A DNA stretch of 64,000 bases from Ascidia mentula (GCA_947561715.1 OX387199.1:8685001-8749000); one strand, 5' to 3'; shown: positions 25,701 through 39,252, counted from the first letter of the stretch. Notes: generated by a model from the letters alone, not told the origin. Made by a program: numbers and translations.

Positions 25701-28700
25701 ATGTCGACTACCTACAGGGTTACCATAAAGGTAAAGGAGTGTGACAATGACATCGGCATGAACACTAAGTTTAAAAGTATATGTATCAAATTAAATATGA
25801 TTAAGTTTTGTTTTTTGTTATTATTTTGAATATCTAATGCAAGGTAATATATATTATATTTATACTTATGCACGAATACGAATTTCTTAAAAGTTGTTTG
25901 CAATTATTTAGACTTCCGACAAGAACAAAGAGGCCGGCACCAAGTCATCGGTGCAGCTTCAAATGGTTGGTGAAGATGGCATTGAAACCACATGGTTAAA
26001 ATTAGACCATTTGTTCCGCAAAAACTTTGAGATTGGACAGACCGACGTCTTCAAGCTGGATTGCAGCAATGTTGGATTGCCTGTCATGATACGCTTCAGT
26101 AAGCACGCGCGTTTGGTTACATGGCAGACGAGATCCAGACTCTCAGATCGTAAACGAGATGCAGTTCGTATTGAAATATCTTCGTTCGCATTGTAATACA
26201 TCTGGTGAAATTTTTCATAGTTCTTGTGCTTTAAACTGATTTCCCATCGTTCTGGCAGCGAATGATGAAAAATTCTTTGTAGGGTGAATACATTTAATTC
26301 ATTCCTTATATATTTTCTTTTTTAGAGATATCCAAGTTTCTTTCAACTGACGAATGGTTATGCGATATGGTCACCATCGAGCATGATGGCAAGAAGGCAG
26401 AATTCCCAATCTACGAGTGGATTGTAGACACGATTGATGTAGCTCGCGGAGACGGTAAAAGTCTAATACAAAAGACACACGCACTAGAGGCATCAGTAAA
26501 ATACAAACAATAATGCTGCATCTAGCGAAAGTCGCATTGAAATTGTTCAAAATCACAGAGAAATGATAACTTGCAAACAGATAACAATCTTTTTTCACAG
26601 CTCAACTGCCACAAAAAGTTTCCAGCGAAGTTGTTAAAACCATGCGCAGCAAGGAAGTCATTGAAAAAAAGGAATTGTACCCGTGGGTGTCGAAAGCAAC
26701 TGGGCCGGACGACATCGGGTGGGGGCTTCCCCGTTACGTCAACGCAGCAACCACCAAAGAGCTTCCGAGAATTTTCAAACGTAGCGAAATACGACATAAA
26801 AACTTCATCACTATTGGAATGGCGGGAGCTCTGAATGGGATTCTTCAAACTGTGGAGAGTTAGTTACTTCCGTTTTATGTGACAGATTTTTTAACTAAAC
26901 CAAACTAAACGTTTTGACTTGTACGAGGAAATAGAATTGACAAAAAAATATGTAAAAATTTGTGTAATATACGGTATATAACGTGGTTCAAAAAACATAT
27001 TTTCCTATATATTGACGTTAAATTTAATTACGACATGCTATACACTTTCACAGATAGCAAGTAAATATAAGTAAATAAGTGTTGCCAGTGTGGGCATTGT
27101 TTAACAAAGCCAAATTTGGGTTCAGCGTTGATTCGACCTATTACCCATGTGAACGATTTCCATCATCTGTACAAACACGAAAATCTGGAGCGGGAAGATC
27201 CAATGTACTTAGAAGAGTAAGTAAATTGCAATAAAATGAATAATTATCACAGAATAACATTTCGTTTAGCTGTTGGTGTTTGTCGTTTCGCTGTTTAGTA
27301 GCCATTATTCGGATTTGACCATTCACCTATCGGCTTGTTTGTTCGTTACACCGGACCAACCATTAGCAGTTACGCCAACAATACAAACTTTGGTTGCTCA
27401 AAGTATCGTTGCTAATAATTCGACAATGCCACTGCCAACCTCTTAATTAATAGTGTTTTATCGGCAGTTGGGATACAGACGAAAGCTTTGGAAGGCAGGT
27501 CATCAATGGCATTGCTCAGCCTTGCTTCAAGAAGCTGGAATTGAATGGTTTGCCAAAGGGTTGTGTTATAACTAGCAAAGATGTGGAACCAATTCTCGGA
27601 AGCGGAAAAACTTTGGAAAGTGAAACAGAGGTGCTGTTACAAATTATTCCAATGATTTATAGTTGTTCGCACACACCAAAATACTCGCGCGAAATATTTT
27701 CATCTGCTTTTCGACATTTTTAGCTTCATTGGCACATTGATCAATTTTGAATGAAAAACAAAGCTTACAGTTTCAGATACATTTTATGTGGTTGACCAAA
27801 ATTACATGACCACAGCTACATTCATTATTGGCACTTGTTTTGGTTGTTATATTGTCAGATCGGCGTCGACTGCTTAGTCACCACAAAGTGTAATACTCCC
27901 TATGCACGGCTAATTGCCCGGCAGCTGATACTTGTTAAGATGCAACAAACTAAAAGAGCCTTGACAAAAGCGATTTAGTTTTCCATTTCTCTACATATTC
28001 TAATACCGACGTTGTTAAACAGGCGGGAAAAATCTTTGTTGTTGATTACCTGGAATACTTCGACGATGTGCCAAGAACAAAATTGTACAACAAACTGAAA
28101 ACAGAGCATCTAAATTGTCCAGACTGCTTTGCGATGTTCTACGTTAACGACAAGGATCAATTTTTGCCTTTGGCCATTCAGTTGGTCCCAGACAGCGGGG
28201 ACCACGTGTTCACTCCAGCCGATGGTCACGATGATTGGCTTCTGGCGAAGATGTATTTCAGATGCGCGATGGGCAATGTGCACGAGGTGAGTGATTGGCT
28301 TTGTAACAAATGCATCAACTGTAAAATTGCCAACATGCGCATGACAGAAAAATACCTCCTTCCACATATATATTAAACTTTCTTAGCTTTCCGTTTATAT
28401 ATTTATCAGCCACTGTAACTTAACGTTCGAGGAAATTTTTATTGCAACAATAATTTTGGAGTTTTAACTGTCATTAATCTCGATGTAATCATACCCAACA
28501 TTTTTCCAAAACATTTTTCCAATACTTAAAGTTAGTTGGGAGAAGATACAGATAATTGATACGACCTTTTGTCTGGCAATGACGGCACGCCAGACGTACT
28601 TGTCTCGTCGCAATGACAAAACCGCCCATAGCTAAAATTTCACACTTTGTTGGTGCGCAGCCATGCACCTCGAACCAACAGCAGTGAATTGCTGAAACAT

Positions 28701-31541
28701 TCAGCGTAACGTATTATATTGTTGCAGCTCCCAGTTATAGTTTTCTTAACCTTGCATCTGCCATTTTAGGGCATGTGCTAAACCTTTTGAATATTCTGTA
28801 GGGTAAAACCAAAGTAAAAACATATCACTTTAGTGGATTTCCCACTACCTGTTGACCCACGGGGCCATGGAACCTTTTGGAGTCGCTCTCTTCCGGTGCT
28901 TTTCGCGCGCTCATCCAGTCTACAAGCTTCTGCTTCCACATCTTCGCACTGTGATGGTGATCAACACTGACGCAAGGAACAGCCTTATTCCGAAAACTGC
29001 TGTACCTGCAAAAGGAATTGCAAGTCGTACGTCTAGTGAATTTTTTTTAAAGGATTTTGGTAAAACATAGTTTCGATCAATGCACTGTACTTCGCCTTCA
29101 TCTTGTTTACGCTTTCTGTGTAAATATCTTATCAATGAGTGACTGCCATAAAAAAAAATGCGATATAATCTAATAACAGCCATGATATCGAACGCAAGAA
29201 ATCTACGATTGATGTTGGGTTTTGTAACTGATCCTGCTGCATTTGTAGCAAAGGCAACTTTCAGTAGTTTGGTCGTAACTTTATTCTTGTTTAGAGGCTT
29301 TGGGTTTGACTCGAAAAATCTACAAGTCATTTCATATGGACGATCTGTCCTTACCGAAGCAACTCGAACGTCTTGGTGAGCAAAAAAAATCAAAAATACC
29401 TAAAGTTCTTAAATTCGTGCCGCCATAATTATGTTAAAACGACTGGAAGTTAAAAGTATTGTTTCTATAAAGTGTGTGTGGTTGTAATGTCGCAATAACT
29501 CGACCATTTAGGATTGCAAGATACAATGTGCCCACCAAATTACTATTATCGTGAAGATGGCCTGAAACTTTGGAATGCAATTGAGAATTACGTCTCCAGC
29601 GTTGTGCGTTATTACTACAAGTGCGACTCGGTGAGAAATGCTGCGCGATATTACTAATTATTACGTATTTCGCTCAAAAATTAAGTTAAACTGGCGAGAT
29701 TATCAAATAACGCAGAAGTAATGTCATGCTTTCGCATAGCAAGGCAGGATCGCCCCACTGCGCAGGCCCTTTATATTTGGCGATCAGTGGGGCGATCCCG
29801 CCTTGCTATGCGAAAGCATGGCATTACGTCTGCGTTGTCTGATTGCGGTGGTGGAGATCCTCTACGTATGTGAAGGTCGCCTGACAAGTTGTGCGCTTGC
29901 GCACCAGTGTACCTTGACAACATTATACCCCGTGAAGCCACTTAGCTCCTGTAGTTCAGTTGGTAGAGCATTGGGCCTGGTTAGCCCAGGGTCGTGAGTT
30001 CAAACCCCACCGGGAGCTTGATTTTTCAGATCTCGCTCCGACTTGTCTTGAAAAGTGGCTGATACAGCTTGGCTGCGAAGCCTGTGAACCTTAGGATTAT
30101 CAAATAAGAAAGAGATTTGTAAACGATGTTGAGCGGTAGAATTGGACGAAAGATAAACCTCCTCCTACTTTCTTTCTTTCTTCCTGTTGAAAACGAGTGA
30201 TTTATCTTTGCATTATAAAGGACGTGGACAACGATTACGAGCTGCAAGGTTGGGCGAAAGATGTCGCAAAAGAGGGCCTTGGCTGGGAAGATGGAAACAC
30301 TCATGGGATGCCGGAAAACATATCTGATATTGATCAGCTGGTAATAACTACGGCGTGCTAACTTACTTTTTGTTGATGTATAGAGTCAATAACCATAAGT
30401 GAACTACTATTTGGTTTTGACTTATCAGGACTCAAAAGTGCGTCTTGGTTTTCAAGCCATTGCTTGGGTACGGTTTACTTGTTTTTGTTTGAATAGCAAA
30501 GTAACGACATTATGGAAACTATTCCCTTGGGTAGTTTGCGGTGAAGACTGCCTTCAATCAAGAAACTGCATTGATAAGTCCTGACAGCTTGAAAGTGTGC
30601 TACTGCCTGCAGATCACATATCAATTATTGCCATTGTTTCTTGTCGCAGATTGCCATTTGTGTTGCTTTGATATTTACAAGCTCTGTGCAACACGCAGCT
30701 GTGAATTTTGGTCAGTTTGAGAACTACAAATATGTACCCAACTCACCAGCGGCTATGAGGTTGCCACCCCACAAAAAGAATGAGGTGACAAAAATGATTT
30801 TCAATTATTTTCGCATTTGTCTGATCATAAACGCATAGAAGGCATTTGCTTTTACTTCGTGTGCAAAAATATTTCCGGCAATAAATTACGGAATTTTTTT
30901 ACAGGCGAACAAGCAGAGAATCTTGGACACACTTCCAGATGCAGTTATGGCTTCAGCCGTGATCACCATTGTGTTTGCACTCTCAGATTACTCACCGAAC
31001 GAGGTTGGTAAAAATTAAAAAAAAATTTAAAAAAATAAACAAAGAGTTATGAGATTAAATATGCTGGGAAGTTCGTTCACACTGATGGATTCGAGATGTG
31101 TCAGATTAGATGGGAGACATTGAAGAATTCAAATACTAATTGTCGAAATATTATTTCTTTCATGGCAATTGTTTTCAAAGGAGATTACTCGAAAACTATT
31201 TGATTTGAAAACGATTGTGCTGAGAAGTGAATTAAATGAACTTAATAATCGAATTTGCTTTAGAGTCATTTAAACAAGATTTGGCAAACATCGTTGACTG
31301 TTTTCTCACATTGTGGATGATATTGTCAATTATTTGCATAAATCAGCTTTTCGCTCAACAGATTTATCTGGGAAACTTTCCGAAAAACCTCTTCACAGAA
31401 GAGGAGATTGTCGAAATGCAGGAGGATTTCAGACAGAATCTTAAGAAGATCGAAAAAGAAATTGATCAACGAAACAAGCCACTACGTCATCCTTACACTT
31501 ATCTTAAACCTTCCCGTGTTCCAAACAGCATTGCCATTTAA
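25701..31541 (+). CDS. LOX B: PLAT-domain animal lipoxygenase, 682 aa
   Basis: Fatty-acid dioxygenase of the same family as LOX A. Exons: 25701-25730, 25912-26098, 26326-26454, 26601-26858, 27126-27216, 27468-27630, 28023-28286, 28834-29026, 29295-29375, 29512-29630, 30221-30340, 30650-30784, 30905-31003, 31362-31541. The frame is open across all joins. Exon 7 is 6 nt longer than in the other genes (LKTEH insertion region), so the iron ligands are His378, His383, His560, Asn564 and Ile682. The Coffa-position residue is Gly435. Exon 1 (MSTTYRVTIK) differs from LOX A/C but equals the orphan at 9,383. Exon 4 uses a GTTAGT donor. It is clearly more diverged from A and C than they are from each other. 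Its upstream DNA lacks the TATA block found near A, C and D, so its expression may differ. Confidence 0.92.
29711..30094 (+). mobile_element. tRNA-derived SINE in LOX B intron 10, with 13-bp target duplication
   Basis: A 384-bp insertion flanked by perfect direct repeats GATTATCAAATAA at 29,698-29,710 and 30,095-30,107. It opens with a long hairpin (TGCTTTCGCATAGCAAGGC and its reverse complement), and contains a tRNA-like body at 29,945-30,017 (GCTCCTGTAGTTCAGTTGG ... CACCGGGAGC). The best anticodon stem, TGGGC/GCCCA, gives a loop with GGT, but one extra base sits before the stem, so it is not a normal tRNA gene. Introns 10 of LOX A and LOX C lack the insertion. Confidence 0.85.
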
Positions 31542-31989
31542 AATTAAGTCGGATATATTGCTGAAATCCCTGCGTACATTATACATCCATTGTATTTTTC
31601 GCTTGTGTCTGATTTGTTGCCTTGATATTACGCAATTGTAAATGCATGCACTAACTATTTTCCTCGACGTAACGTTTTGTAGTGTGTCTGTATATTTTAC
31701 AGCGCTATATAGCTGTATAAGGACAATGTAACATGCTCAAAGGTTGTTAACACACTACAGTTGTCAATGTAACTTAGAGAATGCAGCCTAGAGAAACAAT
31801 TTACATGTATCTACATTATTTGTAGCACATAAAAGAGGAGTCGAACAAAGTAAGCCAAACCAGCAAAAAACGGGATTAATTTGTACAATTTGGTGACTAA
31901 TATTACACATGGTTTTTAGAGCAAAGTAGGTTAAAAATAAAACCAAAATTGGGTAGAAGTGTGCACTTTTATTTAAACAGATAAGCCAG

Positions 31990-32290
31990 CAACTTTGCCT
32001 TGGCATTAAGTTTAAAAACGTCGTCCAACTATTTGTGCAATTCTTGCTGTGGCGATGAATGTCCAGAAGAAGAATGGACAACTTCACAACTTGTTCAATA
32101 CGCTCTTCAAGATACAACCGATGCCAGCACTATGAGGTTGAAAGCTTTTTACTTTCCGTCTTCGAGTTTGCAACGGCAAACATAAAGTACCAGATCATCC
32201 GTTTCAGTGTTACCAGCATTCTGGGTCCGATGGCATATCTGCGATTTAATGTCAACGGGATTATTAACTCGGCTTGCTGGTCAGTAAAAG
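31990..32290 (+). pseudogene. Z4: fragment of a ZP-protein gene (exons 2-3)
   Basis: The end of exon 2 reads CGDECPEEEWTTSQLVQY and stops at a GTTGAA donor (32,136/32,137), matching Z3. After an intron-like gap, an acceptor-like GTTTCAG and an exon-3 remnant (about 32,208-32,275) follow, with the frame remnant YLRFNVNGIINSA. No signal peptide exon, EGF or ZP part is present. It lies on the + strand about 450 bp past the LOX B stop and is closer to Z3 than to Z1 or Z2 (EEEWTT rather than EETWTT). Confidence 0.7.
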
Positions 32291-32859
32291 GAATCTGGTA
32301 CAATCTTACTAATGTGGCAAAAAATGACACATTGCATCAACAACCTTCTTTATGCTTCCTATGATTATCTGTGTTGTTTATTTAAAGTACTCTTTATCAC
32401 AAATGCACACAACATAATTTCTTTGTTCTCATCGATTTCCTGTACTCCAGTTTTATGTGTTTTTTTTCATTTATTTCCAAACTGCAGTTTTTTCTGTGTT
32501 CACCACATCCCGTAACTCCCATTGGAACACGTGTTGTTCGTTTATTGGATAATTGGCTGGTGGCAGAAGTATAGCGAAAATGACCGGTAGTCTAGATTTA
32601 TGGTGTGTATTTTTCGTCGTAGCCCATAATATTAGTAGTACATTTCATCAACAAGACGTCTGGTTGGTGCAACCAGTGTGAGGTATTTTAGCTTTAGTTG
32701 TGAGCCGTTATTGCAGGATCCCATGGTCTTTTCCGACTTAGAGAGGCAGCGTTGGGGGAAATATCATAATTAACGTTCCAGGGTTGTATTTGTTGGTAAG
32801 GCGTCGCCGCTTAAATCCTCACCAGGCTCAATTCCTGCACTGCTGAAAAATTTCGTTTT

Positions 32860-34450
32860 GACAAGGACTTCACAGATGATGGCGGCAAAGCAGCAAACAA
32901 GGTTGTGTACGTGTTGGACGAAACCAAACTTTCGACTGGGGTTGTGGAGTTGGTAACTGGAGACAACAAGCGGCACTAAAGGTTTACCCACATACAAAGT
33001 TGGCGTGACATCCGTGTCTATTAAGGGTGTCTACCATTGTATCCCCACCTCTACGCGTTGGGTTTTGAAAGCTATCACAAACAATACGTTTTCACTAATT
33101 AAGGGACATTGAATGGGACAAAAGTTTTTTATATAAATCCCAGGCCTCTTAAGTTTCCAAGTCACGACTTCTGTTGCGCCAATGTTTTCCAATAGGGGCT
33201 TTGAATTCTCTGTTCAGTAGACGAATTTCCGCTGTATAATTTTGCGTAGTATCGTATATGGCCTATTCGAGTTCAAATTTTTCAGTTTGGGTTCGTGTGG
33301 GGAAAGTTATATAAAGGAGATGAAAATATCAAAAAGTTGGGAGTCATTGCGTTACATGTTTTGTTTACGTGTCAAGCTCTTAGTGTTGTCACAATCAAAA
33401 ATTTAATTTGTAATGACAGAAAATGCGACAAGACTATTTACCTTGTAAACCATTTTTGGTAGGTTAATGTACTTCTTAACAGGATTCGCAAACTAGTCAG
33501 CTCCCATATTTTACTGTTTTCCTAGTGTTTTTGACTCAGACGTAACAAGAAGGCGGCAAAGCAGCAAACAAGGTTGTGCACGTGTTCGACGAAACCCTAC
33601 ATTCGACCGATGTTGTGGAGTTTGTAACTGAAGACAACAAGCGGAACTAAAGTTTTGCCCATTTACAAAGGAGCCGTGACATCCGTGTCTATTGAGGATG
33701 CTTATCATTGTATCCCCACCTGTAAGCGTGTAGTTGTTAAGCTTTCAAAAACAACGTTTTTACTGATTAAGGGACGTTGAATGGGAAAAAGTTTTTTTTA
33801 TTTGAATTCCCAGGCCTCTAAAATTTCATGAAGACCTTAATTCAGGAGTCCATTGAAATTGAAAAATGTTATGATAATATGCAGGAAAAAGCTGGTACAA
33901 TTATAGTATTGGAATGACTTTTCTACCAAGGTACCTGCGGATATTGGTGTGCTTTAACCGAATAGTTTAACACAGACCCAGCAGGTCCAAAACCTGTAAA
34001 TCGTCGTGAGTTCGTAAAATGTTTTGATGTGGTATTCGGGAAACACTTTGTAGAAACAGAGGCAGTGGGTGGAATTCAACTTCGGCTGAAAATTACCACC
34101 ATCCCTTTGACAAAACGTCCATTTTACTGCAATAAGTCAAGAAGCGAATTGAAAAACAACGCTCAGTCACAGTCGGGAGACACGTCAATCAAACCATCAC
34201 GTGATGATTCAGTCTCCGCCCTTTGCATCTCTTCGGCGACAAGGCCATTTGTGTCGGGATCATGACGCTCGGGGTCTTTGGTTCCGTGGCTCAAGCAGCG
34301 GTTTGCGGCCATTTTACGAATGCGGTATCAAGACGTTATTCCAGAGTCAACGGAATGCGAGATGAAAACAAATTCGACAAAAAATCAGTGATAAAATATA
34401 TAATTGGCAGTTCGCTGAATGAAGTGGAAGACAACAAGAAACTGAAATTC
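32860..34450 (+). pseudogene. Fossil of a possible MACPF-family gene
   Basis: Coding-like stretches lie between LOX B and LOX C. The clearest, near 34,000-34,090, contains FGKHFVETEAVGGIQL, reminiscent of the FGTHFxxxxxxGG signature of membrane-attack-complex/perforin (MACPF) proteins. A 280-bp segment is duplicated in direct orientation (32,881-33,160 and 33,552-33,825) with coding-like sequence in both. The region looks clearly broken, with several interruptions, and cannot encode an intact product. Family assignment is tentative and rests on one motif. Confidence 0.3.
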
Positions 34451-34985
34451 TAACGGTAGAGTCGAAACTGAAAGCAGAATTCTTGCCTGTAGAGCGACTT
34501 TTAAGGCACGGGCGGTTGTTCAAGCGACGTGCGCTGGCTTCTAAACGCATTCAATACTGCGTTAATAATTCTAAGTTTGATTTTAAAACCGGCGGCACAG
34601 AAAAAAAGCACACATGTTATACGAGCAGACACAAAACAGTTAAAAAATAAAACGGAGACGCAGCGAATGACGGGTTGGCCACTGTATCAAGAATTCATGA
34701 CGCAAGATGTTGTACGAGCAAACGGAGGTTTTAGACTGATTTGGATACGCTTCTTGTTGATCCGATGGAGGTACACAGTCGATAGCACGTATGGGTCAAA
34801 ACATTAAAAACGCAACACTGTAAAAAACAAAAGTTGGCGGTCAAACACTCTACGAAAGAAAAACAATCACAAAATTATGCAACGAAAGTGAATTATGTAT
34901 CGTCACAATATCACTTGCATCGGATGTATCGTAAACCAGTGTCGCGGTCACATGATACCGAGATAACCACAACAGACAAGGAAAA
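34451..34985. other. Unassigned, weakly coding-like stretch
   Basis: Lysine- and arginine-rich open stretches on the + strand run between the MACPF-like fossil and the next SINE. I recognise no domain. It may be more of the same fossil or a separate repeat. Confidence 0.25.
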
Positions 34986-34992
34986 TACTCAG

Positions 34993-35343
34993 TAAGTTCA
35001 TAAGGTTCACAGGCTTCGCAGCCAAGGCATTGCAGCCAAGCTGGATCAGCCACTTTTCCCGACAAGTCGGAGCGAGATCTGAAGTATCAAGCTCCCGGTG
35101 AGGTTTGAACTCTCGACCCTGGGCTAACCAGGCCCAACACTCTACCAACTGAGCTACAGGAGCTCAGTGGCTTCATGGGGTATATTGTGGCCAAGGTACA
35201 CTGGTGCGCAAGCGCACAACTTGTCAGGCGACCTTCACATGCGTAGAGGATCTCCACCACCGTAATCAGACAACGCAGAAGTAATACTATGCTTTCGCAT
35301 ACCATAGCAAGGCAGGATGCGAAAGCATAGTATTACTTCTGCG
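34993..35343 (-). mobile_element. tRNA-derived SINE, second copy
   Basis: Reverse-orientation relative of the element at 29,711-30,094. The tRNA-like body is at 35,091-35,163 (complement of GCTCCTGTAGCTCAGTTGG ... CACCGGGAGC) and the hairpin end at about 35,270-35,343. A short direct repeat TACTCAG at 34,986-34,992 and 35,344-35,350 may be the target duplication. The hairpin loop is shorter than in the first copy. Confidence 0.75.
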
Positions 35344-35350
35344 TACTCAG

Positions 35351-36172
35351 GAGGTTTGCGTAAAGCAATATGGGCGTGTGCTAAAAGGTCGCTAACTTAT
35401 ACCGCCTAAGACAAGGTGACTTTCTGTGCATAATTGTTACATATTTTAATGAATGATGGGATATGAGATTATATTTCAGGACAACTTCCTGTTGCCGCGA
35501 TGACCTACTTTCCTAGGCAACTGGACATGTCCGATATGCCTAAACAATTACTCACGCGATACATTATTGTACGATCACGACACTCTGGAACTCCTTTGCG
35601 TGTTTTTACTATTCTATTTCAGTTTTCTTCGGGGCTAAGCGTTCCACAAAGTTGTTTTTCACTTTCTTACTCAGAAACGCGGGGTATTTTTCCAAAGTGT
35701 CATTGAGGAATTTAAGGTGTTTACACTCACAATACGTCGTATTATAAAGATGCTGTTCCTCTCCACCAGCATGCCAAACGGTTTATAATACTATATAATA
35801 TATTTATTGAAAAGCTGTGTGCCGGAAGATACCACGATAAATAACTAAAACCCTGATTTGTTGACGCATTAATCGCAGAACAAACATCAAGGCAAAACGG
35901 TTGCGATTTCACATCAAGGAAATATAAATATACACAAAAACAGGATAAGGGAGTGGAACGAATTCATAATTACCAAAACTAATTAGCATAAAGGTCACAT
36001 TGTTATTACATCGCGTTTGCTGGCTTTGGTCCAAGAATGAACAAACAAATGCAAACTTGTTTCAATATATGTTTCAAAACTCTGCTTCACACGCCTAACT
36101 GGCGCGGTCATTTCCTCTCTGGCCGTCGTTTGCTTTTTCAAGAGCTCTGTTTGGCATTCTATTCTACACACG
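35351..36172. other. Intergenic stretch, nothing recognisable
   Basis: No repeat shared with the rest of the window and no supported gene. The left edge of the 11-kb block duplicated with LOX A is just to the right (about 36,175). Confidence 0.5.
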
Positions 36173-36295
36173 TGCCAGAAAAGTTATCGTGCCTGTCTTG
36201 TGTCCTGCAATTGGCTGCAGTGTCTAAAGTTACTGTTCGCAAGTTTTGAGAAATATATTTATGAGAAATAACAAAAAAGTGCCATACTTGAGTTG

Positions 36296-39025
36296 TTGTA
36301 TTCGTTCCACGAAATTTAAAGAACGTGGAAGGGAAGAACTTCGTTTTACCAAGGAACAGAACCGCCTTTGGTCGGTCTTTTTTTAATTGAAACGAGTGGC
36401 TGATTTTCAACGAACATATCATTTGCTCGCCCAAAACCACAGACTGATTTGGCCGAAACAGTCGAATGGTCAGGACCGGACCTACGGTTTTAACGGCACA
36501 AGCGCAGCGACTTTGTTTGCATTGTAACATCTGTCAAAGCTTTTCCTAAACTGTGTGCGCGATTGCGTGTGGTGTAGGTGATCTTTTTACAAATTTAACA
36601 ATCTATTAGCACTTTGTGGTATTAGTCAGTAGTCCGGTGCAGTGTAGTATTAGCAAAGCCATCTTTTAAATGAAATCACATTTTACTGTAATGGTTGCTG
36701 TTAATTTGAAGTATAGCAGATCACTTAACTTTGAAAACAAATCTGGAAGAAAAACGGCAACAACCAAGTATGGGTTGTGTTTTAAAGTTTCTGCTAAGTT
36801 ATGATATTTATGTACGACAACACAAGTTGCAACAGTAAGCAAAAAGTGTCTGAAATGCAAGCACGAGCTGGTCATTTTAATGCGTGTTGTAAAAAACAAA
36901 GGCCCAGAGTACAAATGGAAATGGAAGTAGGTTCTGTGAATATACGACGCCAATCAATACAACGTGTGAATGGTAAAGGATTTGTTTTAGATTTGCACAA
37001 TCATGATTATGATTTACAGGAATTTGCTTGGCGATTTTTGTCGGCGGTAAATAAAAATTATTAAGTCCAGTGCTACTAAAATATTCTTACGTCGATATGT
37101 GCCGAGAAAAGAAATATAAACTCTGCACGAATAAAAGAACGTCATGAAGCGGAACGTGACCTAAGTTAAAAGCGTATCGCACGCGAAAACGTTTGAGTAC
37201 CACCGACCGAGAGCACCATTTTGTTTCAAATTATTTTAAATTTATGAGGCTGATGACGCTACCTAAACACGTTACACATAGTACAAAAGATAAGGGTAAA
37301 AGTCCCGCCCGCAAAATGACTCCACCAGCGTGTTTTGCTGTGTGTGTTCTCGGTTGAAAACAGAAAAAATTTATTCACAAGGCTGAACTACAAAACTATT
37401 TTAGTTGTATTTAACAACAGAATTATTTTATACGCACGTCAATACGAGAAACATGCGGTTGAGTAATTATAACTTACAGTGTGGCAAATACTTCCGTTTC
37501 CCTGATAATTTATCAGTTGGTTGAGCCGATTAAGCGGTGTTGCAACTATTAAAACTTCCCTGTATTCAACAATGCAGACAGTGACATGTTTATTGCATGT
37601 TTATGACAACACCAGTAAAGATGAACGTTTGACATGTTGGATAAAACTTGTTCCTAACTTCCCTGTTATATAATAGCTGTGTGTTTAGTATGAGTATATA
37701 TAGCCTGGCGCCCAAACATATAGTTGAGTATAGTGTCGGTAATGTAGAGATTAAATTAAGGAACGAATTTTTTAAACCCGAAGTAATAAAAAAAATTTTC
37801 AGCCTAAAAATTCTGCCCTGTGGGTTAATGACAATAAACTTAAAAGTAAGGTTTACAGTCAAGCGTCTGACTCTATGTAAGCGCTACCTGTGGCAGGAGC
37901 TAAAGTTTGCTTTCGGGTTAACTGTGTGGTAAACAGCAAGAACAAGACGCCACAGCTTTAGAAAAGCTGCATTGTGAAGGAGTTCTAGAGATTTCGTATT
38001 GGAGATGAGAGTAGAACACAATCGTACTAAAAGGATAACGGTATGTGGTAGTGTGAGAGGGTGCAACAGTAGGTAAAGACTGCAAGTCAGCATCGTCTAC
38101 TGACCGTAAAATGTAAACAAAACTTGTGGTGGTTTTGAACTGGTGTTTTATTTATTCGTTTTAATCTTATCCTTAGAGGAATTTAAAAGCTTGGCTGATT
38201 GCAAAGAATATTTATGAGATATGAACCTAGGAACGTACACTTTCTGCTTAGCTAGATAGGACATATTTTATGACGGTATCCAAGACGCGACAAAGGATTT
38301 TTATTTGTGACTTGTAATGACATGTTTTGTCAATAGTGATAACCAGAACGTGCCATAAATTGCCAAGGTGATTTTCCCATAATAATTACTCGCAAACCTC
38401 GTAGCTTAATTGGAATTTGAAGGACAAGAGCTGCGGTGCCTAAATTTTCTGTTCCGCTCTATATATTTTAAACAGCCTAATTTTGCCCGTTCTTGCTTCG
38501 TGTGGCGAAACCCCCTGTCAACATTCGTCATACTTTATTTTAGTTGTATTCGTTTCACGAAGTTTAAAGAACGTGGAAGGGAAGAACTTCGTTTTACCAA
38601 GTAACAGAACCGCCAGTCTTTGGTCGGTCTTTTTTTGATTGAAACGCTTGGCTGGTTTTGAACCAACATATCATTTACTCGCCCAAAACCACAGGCTGTC
38701 TTGGCCGGCACTAGCGCAGCGACTTTGTTTGCATTGTAGCATAAAAAAAAAGCGTTTCCTAGACTGTGTGCGCGTTTGCGTGTGGTGCAAGGTGCAAGGT
38801 GTTCTTTTAACAAATTAAACAATCTATTTGCACTTGTGGTATTAGTCAGTAGTCCCGTGGAGTGTGGTATTGAAATCAAATTTTACCGTTATTTTGAAGT
38901 ACAGCTGTTAGATCACAACTTTGAAAACAAATCTGGAAGAAAAACAGCAACAACCAAGTATGGGTTGTGTTTTAAAGTTTCTGCTGAGACATAGCTTTCA
39001 TGTACGACAACACAAGTTGCAGCAG
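36296..39025 (+). mobile_element. LTR-retroelement fossil (possible Ty3/gypsy type), copy 2
   Basis: LTR-like direct repeats at about 36,296-36,835 and 38,535-39,025 (TG start; TTGCAACA end in the left copy) flank about 1.7 kb. The internal region starts with a Gag-like zinc-knuckle fragment near 36,860-36,900. No polymerase is recognisable; the element is decayed. It is the sister of 9,672-12,410 through the segmental duplication, not an independent insertion. Confidence 0.45.
37475..37730 (+). promoter_or_regulatory. TATA-containing block upstream of LOX C
   Basis: Copy of the block at 10,855-11,110, ending in GAGTATATATAGCCTGG and lying about 1.6 kb upstream of the LOX C start codon in the same orientation. 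See LOX D for the version close to a start codon. Confidence 0.4.
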
Positions 39026-39252
39026 TGGCGTCGTTATTAATTGTCTGGAACGGAACACCTCGTGCACGCAAAATACGCAGTCAGCATTTTTTTTTTATTG
39101 CTGCTTTAACGAGATTGCTTGATTGCGTTGATACGGGGAATTTTCTGCTTTGAGAAATTGTGTACAAAAGAACTTCCGGTCTGACCTACATAACTTTACA
39201 TTATTTAAAGATACATTATACAAAGTTACTGATAGGTCTGAATTTTATAGGT

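Noticed and set aside
29945-30017. Functional tRNA gene (anticodon GGT, Thr)
   Set aside because: It folds like a tRNA but has an extra base before the anticodon stem and a mismatch in the T stem. It lies inside a 384-bp insertion with a 13-bp target duplication, so it is a SINE body.
35500-35706. LOX exon 9 fragment (PKQL motif)
   Set aside because: Only a handful of residues resemble exon 9 and the splice phase does not fit; this is probably chance.
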